DNA from: Brachybacterium equifaecis
Lineage (GTDB): Bacteria > Actinomycetota > Actinomycetes > Actinomycetales > Dermabacteraceae
Direction of reading: 5' to 3'
DNA length: 64,000 bases
NCBI RefSeq assembly: GCF_023509525.1
Contig: NZ_JAKNCJ010000004.1
Span: 124,001-188,000 of the forward strand
In this document: in pieces, positions 1-8,778 of the stretch
Position numbering within the stretch: the stretch's first letter is position 1
Layout: every line of letters starts with the position of its first letter
Notes under the pieces: generated by a model
What the model was told of the DNA's origin: nothing
The model's database searches: none
What the model saw: only the letters and a program-made list of their open reading frames with translations
Made by a program: the position numbers and the translations under genes

Positions 1-588
1 GGAGTGCTCGCCGAGATCGAGGACCACCTAGGCGACGAGCCCTTCGCTGTCATTGGAAACTCTTTTGGAGGCATGATTGCCCGACACGTCGCGCACGAAC
101 GCCGAAACCGAGTACTCGGGGTCGCGACGCTGGCGGGGGTCGTTGAACCGGCTCGGGCAGACCGCAGCGTCCCCGAGCGCACGGTACTACACACGGAACC
201 GGCCGTCCTGTTGGCCGCCGGTGACGCGCGAGAGGCTTTCGAGGAGGTTAGCGTCATTCAAGATGCGGCCGCATTCGAAGCGTTTGAGCAATACGTGCTG
301 CCCGGTCTCCGTGGCTCTGATGCTGCGGTAATGGAGCACATCGCCGCAAGCTACGCACTGGATGTCGTACCGGAGGAACGCCATCCAGCGCCATTCACCG
401 CGCCAGCGCTGCATCTGTTCGGTCGGCAGGACGACGTCGTCGGGTACGAAGATGGACTCCGGCTACGGGACCACTACCCGCGAGGGAGCTTTGTCATCCT
501 CGACGCCGCTGGTCACAATGTGCACCTCGAGCAATCCGAGGTCACCGCCGCGCTGGTCCGAGACTGGCTCGCACGCATCGACCGGTAG
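1..588 (+). CDS. Alpha/beta hydrolase, 5'-truncated by window edge
   Basis: The open frame runs in from the left edge, and an internal GTG at position 4 is not convincing as the true start. The nucleophile elbow G-N-S-F-G-G (GxSxG) lies near the visible N-terminus. An acid residue sits in LFGRQDDVVGYEDG and the catalytic His in DAAGHNVHLEQSE, so the Ser-Asp-His triad of the alpha/beta hydrolase fold is complete. About 70 to 90 N-terminal residues (first strands and the oxyanion HG loop) should lie outside the window. The substrate cannot be told. The gene ends just before a hairpin inside the 54-bp direct repeat. Confidence 0.85.
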   Translation, partial: GVLAEIEDHLGDEPFAVIGNSFGGMIARHVAHERRNRVLGVATLAGVVEPARADRSVPERTVLHTEPAVLLAAGDAREAFEEVSVIQDAAAFEAFEQYVLPGLRGSDAAVMEHIAASYALDVVPEERHPAPFTAPALHLFGRQDDVVGYEDGLRLRDHYPRGSFVILDAAGHNVHLEQSEVTAALVRDWLARIDR

Positions 589-605
589 CTCATCGGCTAT
601 CGCCA

Positions 606-659
606 CGGCGGCGACATTTAGCGCTGTGAGAGCGTCGCCATTTTTCGTCGCAAATCACA
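606..659. repeat. 54-bp direct repeat, left copy
   Basis: This matches 2757-2810 at 52 of 54 positions, offset exactly 2151 bp. Inside it GGCGAC/GTCGCC and CGCT/AGCG pair into a hairpin followed by ATTTTT, so it could also terminate the hydrolase transcript. The two copies bracket the glycosyltransferase/TetR pair, as duplicated attachment or recombination sites would. Confidence 0.75.
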
Positions 660-891
660 GCGTGTCGACGTCGCCGCGGTGCGCTCGGCGCTCGTGCCGG
701 AATCGATCAGTTTCGAGCGATTGCGGAAATCTACAAGGGGACGAGATGCCGGATGCCGTCGAGGACCGCTTCAACTGCGGTCGGCAGCTCGGGCTCTATG
801 CATTGCCGTGCGATGATCCATCATCATCCGATGTCGGTTAGGTCGAGCACGTGGGTGCCGGCGCACTGGTTGGCAGAGAGGGCGAGGCTGC
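660..891. other. Non-coding spacer
   Basis: No convincing gene, RNA or regulatory site was recognised here. Two short open frames lack ribosome sites and resemble nothing known to me. The segment lies inside the unit bounded by the 54-bp direct repeats. Confidence 0.4.
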
Positions 892-2082
892 TCAGCCGAG
901 TCGGTCAAACAACGCAAGCGCTGCCGCCATGCCGTTCTCTGTGTGCATTCGTTCGCTCACCACGGCGACCGACTCACGGTACTGCGGCACCGCGTCGAGC
1001 GCCGCGTCGACGCGGGTGGCGTCGAGCCGGCGCTGTGGGATCGGGGCGGGCGCGAATCCGCGGCGGTGCAACATCGCGCCCCAGAACGGCTGGTCGGCAA
1101 TGAACGGCACGACGATTGAGACGACGCCTGCGCGCATCGCGGCCTGCACGGTGCCGATGCCACCGTGATGCACGGCCGCGGTGGCGCGCGGCAGCACAAG
1201 GTCGTGCGGGGCCGATGGGACAACGAGCAGATCATCGCCCCGAAGGTCGGGAGCAACCTCGAGCCCGCCGAGCCCCGTAGTGACGAGCAACCGCTCACCA
1301 CGGGCGCGTACTGCGTCGACGAGCGCATGGCCACGCGCCCCCGCGTCGCCCACAGCCATCGAACCGAACCCGGCGTAGACAAACGAGCCGCCCTCGACAA
1401 ACGCGACGACTTCAGGATCGAGTATGCCCGCAGGTTCGTCAGCTACCCACGGCCCGGTGATGTGCACGCTCGGGGGCCAGTCGTCGGGCCGTTCGAGCAA
1501 CGCCGGGCTGATGGGCAGGAGGGTCGCTGCTGGCGATGTCCGACGGCCGCGTCGCACGCCGAGCAGGCGCGCCGCCTCGTCGAGTTCGCGGCGGAACATC
1601 CCAGTGGCGCCCGACGCGGCGAGGTAGGAGAGCTTGTTGAGCGGGCCGAGGTCTGTGGTGATGGTGCCCGCTGCGGGAAATGCTCGCGTCGGCGTGATCG
1701 TCGGCACCAACTCAACGACTACATGCGGGATGCCAAGCGAGTCGGCGATGAGCGGTGCCGACAGTACCTTCGGGTGCCCGACGATGATGTCGGGCCGGAA
1801 GTCGAGCGCCGCACGCGCGGCACCGACAATCACTCCGCGCATGATCGGCTTCACCGCCGTGCGGTAGTTGCGCAGCGCGGCTCTAATGGATACGCCTTGG
1901 GTCTCGATCAAGCCGGAATAGTCCACGCCAAGACTCACGAGGTCAACACCATCGGCTACGACGCCCGAATTGTCGGGTGCAGCAACCCGCACGTCATGCC
2001 CGGCGGCGACAGCCGCGCGGGCGAGAGCGACGAACGGCTCCACGTCGCCGCGCGATCCCGCAGTGACAAGCAATAGCCTCAC
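892..2082 (-). CDS. MGT/UGT-type glycosyltransferase (GT1 family)
   Basis: This 396-residue protein has the two-domain GT-B layout. The N-terminus reads GSRGDVEPFVALARAA, the glycine-rich start typical of actinobacterial macrolide and sterol glycosyltransferases. The C-terminal nucleotide-sugar site is seen in HHGGIGTVQAAMRAGV followed by VPFIADQPFWG. Such enzymes move a sugar from UDP- or dTDP-sugar to a small acceptor, often a drug or natural product; the acceptor here is unknown. The ATG overlaps the stop of the TetR gene by 4 bp (ATGA), so the two are co-transcribed. A role in inactivating a compound sensed by the regulator is plausible but inferred. Confidence 0.85.
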   Translation of the reverse strand: MRLLLVTAGSRGDVEPFVALARAAVAAGHDVRVAAPDNSGVVADGVDLVSLGVDYSGLIETQGVSIRAALRNYRTAVKPIMRGVIVGAARAALDFRPDIIVGHPKVLSAPLIADSLGIPHVVVELVPTITPTRAFPAAGTITTDLGPLNKLSYLAASGATGMFRRELDEAARLLGVRRGRRTSPAATLLPISPALLERPDDWPPSVHITGPWVADEPAGILDPEVVAFVEGGSFVYAGFGSMAVGDAGARGHALVDAVRARGERLLVTTGLGGLEVAPDLRGDDLLVVPSAPHDLVLPRATAAVHHGGIGTVQAAMRAGVVSIVVPFIADQPFWGAMLHRRGFAPAPIPQRRLDATRVDAALDAVPQYRESVAVVSERMHTENGMAAALALFDRLG

Positions 2083-2696
2083 GACCGCCCGCCTGTCCCA
2101 CGAGCGACGGGTACCGCGTCAACGGGCCCAACATCAGCAAAGAGCCCGCGAGCGTAGATCTCTGAGAGCGGGACGATGAGGCGGGCGACGCCGTCGCCAT
2201 CGTCGGCCCATTCCGTGAGGCGTCGGTGCAGCAGAAATGGCGCCACACCAAGCACCACCAACGTGGCGGCCTGCGCCTCGGGGTCCGCGGACCGGTGTAT
2301 CCGGCCAGCGTCAACGCCCTCGGCTACCGCTTCGCGCGCCACGGCGAGCAGGCGCGTGAAAAGACTGGCAGCGGCATCAGTCGGCCCATCGAGCATCGTC
2401 GCGAGGTAAGGCCCAAACATCTCAACCGCCTCACGCAGCGTCGCGGCGGGGTCTCGTTGCGCGTGGCGCTTCTCGAGCAGGAAGCGCTCGACCCGCGCGT
2501 CGCACTCTGCACGCAACGCAGCTTTACCGCCGAAATGGTGCGTGACGAGCGCTGCGCTCACCCCTGCGCGTGCCGCGATCTCCCGCACCGTCGCCTCGGC
2601 GTACCCATGCTCAGCGAAGCATTCGAGGGCGGATTGCACGATGCGCGCACGGGCACTGACATCTCCTTGAGAGAGGGGAAGCAAAGCTGTACGCAT
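2079..2696 (-). CDS. TetR-family transcriptional regulator
   Basis: The N-terminal helix-turn-helix is clear (FAEHGYAEATVREIAARAG then VSAALVTHHFGGKAAL), followed by a variable ligand-binding domain. Three ATG codons are possible (2738, 2705, 2696). The innermost is preferred because it sits in a palindromic operator and leaves a normal TetR N-terminus of about 12 residues before the first helix. No Shine-Dalgarno sequence precedes it, so leaderless translation is possible. It overlaps the downstream glycosyltransferase gene by 4 bp and probably represses its own operon until an unknown ligand binds. Confidence 0.85.
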   Translation of the reverse strand: MRTALLPLSQGDVSARARIVQSALECFAEHGYAEATVREIAARAGVSAALVTHHFGGKAALRAECDARVERFLLEKRHAQRDPAATLREAVEMFGPYLATMLDGPTDAAASLFTRLLAVAREAVAEGVDAGRIHRSADPEAQAATLVVLGVAPFLLHRRLTEWADDGDGVARLIVPLSEIYARGLFADVGPVDAVPVARGTGGRS

Positions 2697-2702
2697 GTAC
2701 AG
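2687..2702. promoter_or_regulatory. Perfect 16-bp palindrome, likely TetR operator
   Basis: CTGTACGCATGTACAG is a perfect inverted repeat covering the start codon of the TetR gene. Binding there would block transcription or translation initiation of the TetR/glycosyltransferase operon. The position and symmetry are seen directly; the binding protein is inferred. Confidence 0.6.
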
Positions 2703-2716
2703 CATTCTGTTCGACA

Positions 2717-4069
2717 GTGCAGCCCTTGGCAAGCTCATGCCGACTCGGCCTCGAAGCGGCGGCGAAATTTAGCGCTGTGAGAGCGTCGCCATTTTTCGTC
2801 GCAAGTCACAAGCGCGGCTCTGCACACCATGAAGTCCGCGTCGACGGACGCTGGATCTCGGAGGACACGGTGCGCGCATCCGGCGTGGAGGTCGGGCGCG
2901 GGGTGGAACGTCGGGCGTGGACTCGCCTGCGCCTGCGTGACGGCTCGACTCGGAGAATCTTCGCGCGCGGCAAGACCCGCGGCGCATGCGAGACCGCGCT
3001 CGCGCTGAAGGCGGCGGACGTGAAGGCCGAGGACGATGCGGCGGAGCGTCGACAGGGGCGGCGCGGGACGGTGCTCGAGTACGTGACGGCCTGGCTGTAC
3101 GCGATGACCCACGGCCGCCTCACGCGCAACTACGCGCTGCGGACCATCGAGACCTACACCGGCGCGGTCGACCGGTGTCTGCGCGGGACCGAGCTTGCCC
3201 AGATGAGCGTCGATGACGTCACCCGGAATGTGCTCGTGGAGGCGCTGCGGCTCATGCCGAAGGGGACGCGGCCCCATGTCGTCGCGGTGCTGCGCGGTGC
3301 ATGGAGGATGGCCGGTGGAGACGTAGCCGGCACGCCTCCGCCGTCGCCGCTCGAGGGGCTCGAGCTCCCGACGGACCAGTCGCCTGGTGAGGATGAGACG
3401 AAGGACCGGGAGCGGCGGCGCATCGTCAATGCAGCGCGTGATCGCGTATACAGCGCGGCGGAGCTGTCGACACTCCTCCGCAAGCTCGACGAGCACCCGC
3501 CGTCGGTGGCCTCCGGTGCGCGTGACCTGATCGCGCTGGCGGAGCAGACGGGCGCCCGGATCGCTGAGCTGGTGAGCCTCCGGTGGGAGGACGTGGACCT
3601 CGAGTCGCAGCCGCCCGTGATGCGCGTCCGCGGACAGATCGTGCGAGTCCGCGACGACGGGCTCGTGTGGGTCGAGCGCGTCAAGTCGCGCCTGTCCCGA
3701 CGCGACATTCCGCTGACCCCGGAGGCTGTCGCTGTCATCCGCCGACGGCAGGAGCTGCGCGAGGAATGGGAAGCATCCGGCCCGTGCGATCCGCGCGGGC
3801 ACCCGCACGTCTTCGCGGGGGCCCGGGCGCCGCATGGGATGCCTGATCCGGACGTGTGGAAGAAGGCGGTGCGTCGCGCCTTCAATGCGGCCGGGCACCC
3901 GGAGATGACGATCCACTCGCTGCGGCGCGTAGTCGCACGGCGGCTGGAGGAATCGGGGCTCTCGCGCATGGACGTAGAGAGCATCCTGGGGCAGACCGAG
4001 GAGGTGAGGAAGCGCCACTACTCGACGCACGGAATCCCCGAGCGGGGAGTGGAAGCGCTGCGCCGGTGA
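2717..4069 (+). CDS. Tyrosine recombinase (phage-type integrase)
   Basis: The open frame gives 450 residues. The catalytic domain is intact: Arg in TGARIAELVSLRW, Lys in VKSRLSRRDIPL, the HSLR box, and the Tyr nucleophile in RKRHYSTHG. A SAM-like core-binding domain lies before it. The first 30 or so residues are encoded by the 54-bp direct repeat (FSAVRASPFF) and look unlike an integrase N-terminus, so the real start is uncertain or the 5' end was replaced. A GTG at 2870 is one alternative. A terminator and a tRNA 3' half lie within 250 bp downstream, the usual place for the attachment site of such an enzyme. Confidence 0.85.
   Translation: MQPLASSCRLGLEAAAKFSAVRASPFFVASHKRGSAHHEVRVDGRWISEDTVRASGVEVGRGVERRAWTRLRLRDGSTRRIFARGKTRGACETALALKAADVKAEDDAAERRQGRRGTVLEYVTAWLYAMTHGRLTRNYALRTIETYTGAVDRCLRGTELAQMSVDDVTRNVLVEALRLMPKGTRPHVVAVLRGAWRMAGGDVAGTPPPSPLEGLELPTDQSPGEDETKDRERRRIVNAARDRVYSAAELSTLLRKLDEHPPSVASGARDLIALAEQTGARIAELVSLRWEDVDLESQPPVMRVRGQIVRVRDDGLVWVERVKSRLSRRDIPLTPEAVAVIRRRQELREEWEASGPCDPRGHPHVFAGARAPHGMPDPDVWKKAVRRAFNAAGHPEMTIHSLRRVVARRLEESGLSRMDVESILGQTEEVRKRHYSTHGIPERGVEALRR
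2757..2810. repeat. 54-bp direct repeat, right copy
   Basis: Partner of 606-659 with two mismatches. It lies inside the annotated 5' end of the integrase frame, which suggests that recombination at this site altered the start of the integrase gene. Confidence 0.75.
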
Positions 4070-4091
4070 GGCGGTGGGTGCGCACGATCGG

Positions 4092-4125
4092 AGGGGCCTC
4101 GCGCGAGGGTGCGCGGGGCCCCCTT
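4092..4125 (+). terminator. Rho-independent terminator after integrase
   Basis: A GGGGCC...GCGC stem pairs with GCGC...GGCCCC and is followed by CCTTT. It lies 23 bp after the integrase stop. Confidence 0.5.
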
Positions 4126-4262
4126 TCGCGCGCTCGGATGCGCTCTGGGAGGCACCCTGGCGAGCACCGTTCAGATTCCGCATGTGCACCAGATGTGCAA
4201 CGATCCGGGGCACCGATTGCGTACCGCCCGGGAGGGCGACGTTCTCGCTGGTGAGAATGGTT

Positions 4263-4309
4263 TGGTAGGCCAGGAGGGGCTTGAACCCTCGACCGACGGA
4301 TTATGAGTC
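4263..4309 (-). other. 3' half of tRNA(CAU), attP-like site
   Basis: Read on the minus strand, the 47 nt run from the anticodon loop (CTCATAA, anticodon CAU) through the variable loop, the T arm GAGGG-TTCAAGC-CCCTC and a genome-encoded terminal CCA. The D arm and 5' acceptor strand are absent on the other side of 4309. The tRNA would be elongator Met or Ile2. The integrase gene lies on the 3' side and unrelated DNA on the 5' side. That is the order expected for the attP of a circular element rather than for an intact tRNA gene. Confidence 0.75.
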
Positions 4310-4702
4310 GACACCTGTTGCTGTCAGCGGCGGCCGGCGGAGTCTGGGCAGGTCACGGGATCGTCTGCACTGCACAGCGGCTCTGTGCCGCGAGAGCGTG
4401 CGACACGGCAGTGCCCTCGATGTCCCTGCAAGACCCGTGTTGTCCCGGCCAAAGATGCAATGACGGTGCAATGACGGTGCGATGGGTGCTGCGAGGCGCG
4501 CAGGACGAGAGGGCGGGCAGAGGTCTAGATGCCTCGGCTCGGATCTCAGACCCCGACACTGAACTCAGGGCCCGGAGTCGGGCCGCGGGCCGGCGAACAT
4601 CGGCACTGCAACGCGCATGATGCATCCGCAGATGCGCAACATCTCTGAGAGACGAGGTTGCTGTAGACCGCTCTCTCATGAGATCTCACTTCCAACTTCT
4701 CC
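4310..4702. other. Intergenic region without recognised gene
   Basis: The region between the tRNA fragment and the IS256-family element holds only short overlapping open frames without ribosome sites. I see no gene, RNA or clear repeat in it. Confidence 0.4.
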
Positions 4703-6120
4703 GGGTCAAGTCCCTGGAAGTGGTGTAGCGGTCCTTCGTTGAGAGGGGTCAGGCTGTCAGGGCGGGGAGGGCTTCGGTGCTCACCTCGTTCACGGGGTTG
4801 GTGGTGGTGACGGTGAGGCGGCAGCGGGCGAGGACGTCGAGGCCGAGGTAGCGGCGTCCTTCGGCCCATTCATCGGTTTGCTCGGCCAGGACCGCGCCGA
4901 CGAGTCGGACGATCGCCTCGCGGGAGGGGAAGATGCCCACCGAGTCGGTGCGGCGACGGATCTCGCGGTTCAGGCGTTCTGTGGGGTTGTTGGACCAGAT
5001 CTGGACCCAGACGTCCTTGGGGAACCCGGTGAACGCGAGGACGTCGGTGCGGGCGGCGTCGAGGTGCCCGGCCACGGCGGGGAGCTTCTCGCCGACGTAG
5101 TCCAGCAGGCGCTCGAACTGGGCGCCCACCGCGGCGGCGTCGGGCTGGTCGTAGACGCTGTGCAGCATCGCTTTGACGGCCGGCCACATGCCCTTGGGGC
5201 AGATGCTCATCAGATTCGCGGCGTAGTGGGTGCGGCACCGTTGCCAGGACGCGCCGGGCAGGTTCGCGGCGATCGCCTCGACCAGTCCGGCGTGGGCGTC
5301 GGAGGTGACCAGGCGCACCCCGGCGAGGCCGCGGGCGACGAGGTCGGCGAAGAAGCTGTTCCACGCGGCGCCGGTCTCGGAGGTCGCCACCCGCATGCCG
5401 AGGACCTCGCGGTGGCCGTCGCCGTTGACGCCGGTGGCCAGCAGGACGACGGCGTTGATCACTCGGCCGCCTTCGCGGACCTTCATCGTCAGTGCATCAG
5501 CGGAGACGAATGTGAAGGGACCGGCCTCGTCCAGGGGGCGGTGGCGGAACTGCTCGACGTGCTCGTCGAGATCGGCTGCCATGCGGCTGACCTGTGACTT
5601 CGAGAGCGAGTTGATGCCCAGGGTCTTCACCAGCTTGTCCATGCGGCGTGTGGAGACGCCGGCGAGGAAACAGTCCGCGATCACGGTGATCAGGGCGGAT
5701 TCGGCGCGTTTGCGGCGCTCGAGCAGCCACTCGGGGAAGTAGGTGCCGGTGCGGAGCTTGGGGACGGCGACGTCGATCGTGCCGACCCGGGTATCGAGAT
5801 CACGGTGGCGGTAGCCGTTGCGCTGAGCCGTTCGGTCGGGACAGGAACGGCCGTACTCGGCGCCGGCGACCGCGTCAGCGTCCGCGGACAGCAGCTCGTT
5901 GATGATCCTTTGCAGCATCGTGCGCATCAGATCGGGGGAGGCTTCGGCCAGGGCTTCACCGAGCAGGCCGTGAGGGTCGACAATGTGGGGAGCGGTCATC
6001 GTGATGACTCCGTTCGAGTGAGAAGTAGAGAGCTTTCTCGAAGGATCACACGGTGACCGCGTCCTCGTCAGAGACGATCACGGCAGCCACCGCGCTACAC
6101 CACTATGCGGGACTCAACTG
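4703..6120. mobile_element. IS256-family insertion sequence (first copy)
   Basis: The imperfect terminal inverted repeats share AGTGGTGTAGCG and GTCCC: about 4703-4735 at the left, and about 6091-6118 read on the opposite strand at the right. They enclose one transposase gene. The length of about 1.42 kb is normal for the family. No target duplication could be fixed by eye. Confidence 0.7.
4749..5999 (-). CDS. IS256-family transposase
   Basis: A 416-residue mutator-type DDE transposase of full length. Family signatures are [15 protein letters not shown] (first Asp), the central [13 protein letters not shown] (second Asp), the [10 protein letters not shown] box and the C-terminal [17 protein letters not shown] (catalytic Glu). 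A GGAG lies before the ATG. It catalyses cut-and-paste or copy-paste movement of the surrounding element. It is only distantly like the second IS256-family transposase at 16812-18128, so the two copies arrived separately. Confidence 0.93.
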   Translation of the reverse strand: MTAPHIVDPHGLLGEALAEASPDLMRTMLQRIINELLSADADAVAGAEYGRSCPDRTAQRNGYRHRDLDTRVGTIDVAVPKLRTGTYFPEWLLERRKRAESALITVIADCFLAGVSTRRMDKLVKTLGINSLSKSQVSRMAADLDEHVEQFRHRPLDEAGPFTFVSADALTMKVREGGRVINAVVLLATGVNGDGHREVLGMRVATSETGAAWNSFFADLVARGLAGVRLVTSDAHAGLVEAIAANLPGASWQRCRTHYAANLMSICPKGMWPAVKAMLHSVYDQPDAAAVGAQFERLLDYVGEKLPAVAGHLDAARTDVLAFTGFPKDVWVQIWSNNPTERLNREIRRRTDSVGIFPSREAIVRLVGAVLAEQTDEWAEGRRYLGLDVLARCRLTVTTTNPVNEVSTEALPALTA

Positions 6121-6145
6121 GAGCTGCTACCTGCCTGCGAGCCGA

Positions 6146-6508
6146 TTATGTGGGGACAAGGCGTCTTCGAACGGGGTGGTTACACTCTCGACTCACTGAT
6201 CGCAGAGGCTCACAAGTGCGACTTTGCTGTGCTGGTAGCAACCCCTGACGATATTCGCGTAGCCGCTTGTTCTCCGCTTTCAGCCGCTTGACCTCGGCAG
6301 ACTCGTCGCTGGTGACGCCGGGCCGGGTTCCGTCGTCGACTTCGGCCTGCGCCAGCCAACGCCGCACGGACTCGCGAGAGACGCCTTCCTGGCGGGCGAC
6401 CGCGGCCGTCGCAGCGGTCAGGGTGGGGTACTCCTGGGCGTGGTCCCGCACGAGCCGCACGCACCTCGCGCGCAGCTGGGGATCGATCTTCCACGGCTGC
6501 TTGTCCAT
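6146..6508 (-). pseudogene. IS3-family orfA remnant, frameshifted
   Basis: The start MDKQPWKIDPQLRARCV, the helix-turn-helix (TAATAAVARQEGVSRESVRRW) and the leucine-zipper start ESAEVKRLKAENKRLRE are those of IS3-family OrfA. After KRLRE the frame departs from the family sequence (which normally continues into an ILK-type stretch) and ends in unrelated residues. No orfB (integrase core) follows. It is therefore a dead fragment, probably cut when neighbouring elements inserted. Confidence 0.75.
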
Positions 6509-6636
6509 CCTTCCGGACTCAAACAGCAGCGGCATCAAACCCGGGCCGATTCACACCGGCTCGACGAGGCCGCGAGCGACCTGACTCTCGAATACCCGCA
6601 AGGCAGCAGCAGCGAACCTGGATCGGTTCATGGTTC

Positions 6637-7518
6637 TCATCCTCCCGTGAGATCAGAGTCGCCACCAGACCCGGGGTGATCCACTCGAGCGAGGCCCCTC
6701 AGTTGTAGGAGAAGCCAGGCCGCGAGGATCCATAGCACCCAGGTGCCGATGTCCAAGACCCACGCCTGCATCTGGGTGGGTACGCCCAAAGTGTTTTGCT
6801 CGAGGGCTACGCGCAGACTGTTCAACAGTCCGTGCCCGAGGACGGCGGCCCACACGGTGCCGGAGTAGTCGCGCAGAGCTGAGAGCAGCGGCGCCGCGGC
6901 GAGGATGGTACCCAGATAGGTGATCATCGATCGTCCATCGAGCCCGAGCGTAATGAGGACGGGGAGGTGCCAAACGGCCCACATCGCGCCGATCAAGAGC
7001 GCCATCGGCCAGAAACCGAGTGAACGCAATTGACCGTGTAGCCAGCCACGCCAGCCGACCTCCTCCCCGATGGCGAAGACGCTTTGCATCACCAGCACAA
7101 TGGGCACTGCGACCAGGACGGGGGGCAGTGCCTCCAACATCGATGGCACACCGATCGCGATGCCCAGTAAGAACCGGACAGTCGGAACCAATGAGAAAAG
7201 CCCAACCGCAACGGCGACGGTGAGAAGCAGCCGGCTCCACGACGGAACCGCTAGGGCTAGTTCGGTACGCAGGTGCGTTCCAGAGCGACGCACGAATAGA
7301 GCAGCGATGAGTGGCGCGAGCTGGGCGAGGGGGACCAACAGCGTAAGGAGCACCTCGGGTAGTAGGCCAAGGGCAAGCGGTAAAGACAGGGCGGAGGACA
7401 GGAAAATGGCGATTGCCATGAAGATTGCGACACGCCGAAAGTCCGGTGCCGATGGCCCTGGATCGACCATGGCGGAGGTGGGTTTGAGCGGTGTGCTGGC
7501 GGAGGATGATGACAACAT
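6637..7518 (-). CDS. CPBP family intramembrane metalloprotease
   Basis: The protein is 293 residues from an ATG with AGGAG eight bases upstream; a longer frame exists but lacks this site. It has several hydrophobic helices and the three CPBP (Abi/CAAX-protease-like) motifs: EEVGWRGWL (paired glutamates and Arg), WAVWHLP and HGLLNS. The Glu and His residues should bind the metal inside the membrane. Bacterial members act in bacteriocin self-protection or protein turnover; the substrate here is unknown. Confidence 0.88.
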   Translation of the reverse strand: MLSSSSASTPLKPTSAMVDPGPSAPDFRRVAIFMAIAIFLSSALSLPLALGLLPEVLLTLLVPLAQLAPLIAALFVRRSGTHLRTELALAVPSWSRLLLTVAVAVGLFSLVPTVRFLLGIAIGVPSMLEALPPVLVAVPIVLVMQSVFAIGEEVGWRGWLHGQLRSLGFWPMALLIGAMWAVWHLPVLITLGLDGRSMITYLGTILAAAPLLSALRDYSGTVWAAVLGHGLLNSLRVALEQNTLGVPTQMQAWVLDIGTWVLWILAAWLLLQLRGLARVDHPGSGGDSDLTGG

Positions 7519-7988
7519 CGGGTGCTCCTGAGGAGTGGCGGGCGCATTTCGTATTGCAGTCCTGACGGTAGAGAACACTTCCCGACAGCAGGACCCGGAC
7601 ATCAGGAGACTTCAGAGGGGGATAACCCCCCCCAGGTAAGCGAGCCGCTCCAGACACGATGGGGGAGTACCAGCAACGGCCATGTCGTGACGGGCGACGA
7701 AGACTTCGCCTGTGAACTCGACTGCCAGCTCGCACAGATCCGCAAGAGTTTCCCGGTGCGTTACTCGTCGGAGACAGCGGTAGCGTCGAAGGGGAGTGGG
7801 CCGTCGTCCGGGGCGCTTCGCACTCCATCGAACGGGGTCAGGGTGGGCCGCGGGGTGTCGTCGGAGGATTTGGTCAGGACAGGATGATGGGGGCTCCGAG
7901 AGCGTAGAACCGTGGGGGACGACCGGCCATGCTGGCCAGTATGCCCGGGAGCCGGACGGGTGCGGCGTGATCGGGTAGGTAACCCCTT

Positions 7989-8002
7989 TTGGGTAAACCC
8001 AA
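7989..8002. promoter_or_regulatory. Operator-like near-palindrome, copy 1
   Basis: TTGGGTAAACCCAA; compare TTGGGTATACCCAA at 8132-8145, 143 bp away. The similarity extends a few bases into the flank (minus-strand reading TGTCGC before both). It is probably a binding site for a dimeric regulator whose gene may be the broken MarR-like frame nearby. Confidence 0.4.
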
Positions 8003-8046
8003 TGCGACAGATGCATCGCAAAAGTGGCTCTTCGCAGATGAGGGTG

Positions 8047-8074
8047 TAGTGGCTAGTGGCTAGTGGCTAGTGGC
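8047..8074. repeat. Four tandem TAGTGGC heptamers
   Basis: Four exact 7-bp units followed by one unit with a single change (CAGTGGC). It is likely a slippage product with no assigned role. Confidence 0.7.
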
Positions 8075-8131
8075 CAGTGGCGGGATGGCGGCCGATGAAG
8101 GGGATCGCAAAGTGATCGAGAAACGGCCCAG

Positions 8132-8145
8132 TTGGGTATACCCAA
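8132..8145. promoter_or_regulatory. Operator-like perfect palindrome, copy 2
   Basis: TTGGGTATACCCAA is a perfect 14-bp palindrome and partner of the site at 7989-8002. Confidence 0.4.
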
Positions 8146-8259
8146 ACGCGACACCCGTCTCGGGAAGATTGTTCTGTGGAGTTGATAGCTCGGTAGCGGC
8201 GTTGTGTGACCGCTATGTGACGGTGATCCACGACGACCGCTGCGGCTTCGACGACGTCG

Positions 8260-8500
8260 TCAGCGAGGCGCTGTCGCTGGTCCGGTCGTGGCCAGGTTCT
8301 CACGCAGTTGGGCGAGCTGTGCGGCGAGAGAGCTCGCTGCATCCTCTGTGAGCTGCAGGTTAGCGGGCTCATTGAGGGCGACGATCGATGGCCATGCGGC
8401 GTCGAGGGCAGTTCGTCCCTGATCGGTGATTGTGAGGTGAGATGGTCGCCCACGGCCCTCGGTACTGCCGAAGTGGACTGGCTCTTTCCTGGACAGCGCC
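8260..8500 (-). pseudogene. MarR-like regulator, C-terminal fragment
   Basis: On the minus strand the frame reads EGRGRPSHLTITDQGR and then a helical tail ending LRENLATTG. The wing-plus-tail pattern (RPxxLxLTxxGR) is that of MarR-type winged-helix proteins. The HTH half is missing. The frame stays open to the right, but the sequence becomes that of unrelated genes on the other strand. The break falls near 8500, next to a recombinase fragment on the plus strand, so a rearrangement joined two gene remnants here. Confidence 0.5.
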
Positions 8501-8511
8501 ACGGTTCGCCC

Positions 8512-8724
8512 TTGTCTCGCGACGCTCTCACCGACCGGCTCGCGGTGTTCGGAATCCGACCCCGCCACGCCCGTGCCGGCGCACTGGCCGCCCTCGCACA
8601 GGAGCTCCCGGCCCCCGTGATCGCCCGTCTCACCGGCCTGCACGTCACCGCCGCGACGCGCTGGGCCGATGCGGCGGCGGCCAGCAACGCCCGCTACAGC
8701 GCGTTGAGCACCCGCACCTGGTGA
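8512..8724 (+). pseudogene. Actinobacterial site-specific recombinase, C-terminal fragment
   Basis: About 70 residues beginning LSRDALTDRLAVFGIRPRHA, then LAQELPAPVIARLTGLH and a WADAAAAS end. In my recollection this pattern (GIRPRHAR, ELPAPV, LTGLHVTAATRWA) is the C-terminal piece of a common actinobacterial integrase-like protein. The catalytic part is absent, so it is a remnant. Confidence 0.5.
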
Positions 8725-8778
8725 CGTTCCGCTTCGCTGTTTGGTCGCGGCGTCTGAGGCTTCGTCCATCATGGGACT

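Larger units (their letters stand above)
7519..8259. other. Long non-coding stretch with two palindromes
   Basis: No convincing gene was seen. It holds two palindromic operator-like sites (7989-8002 and 8132-8145) and a short tandem repeat (8047-8074). The stretch separates the CPBP gene from remnants of a regulator and a recombinase, so it looks like decayed DNA. Confidence 0.5.

Noticed and set aside
4109..4463. Open frames containing VGQEGLEPSTDGL and MNPRPTDYES
   Set aside because: These are the classic false proteins made by translating a tRNA gene; here they pass through the tRNA 3' half at 4263-4309.
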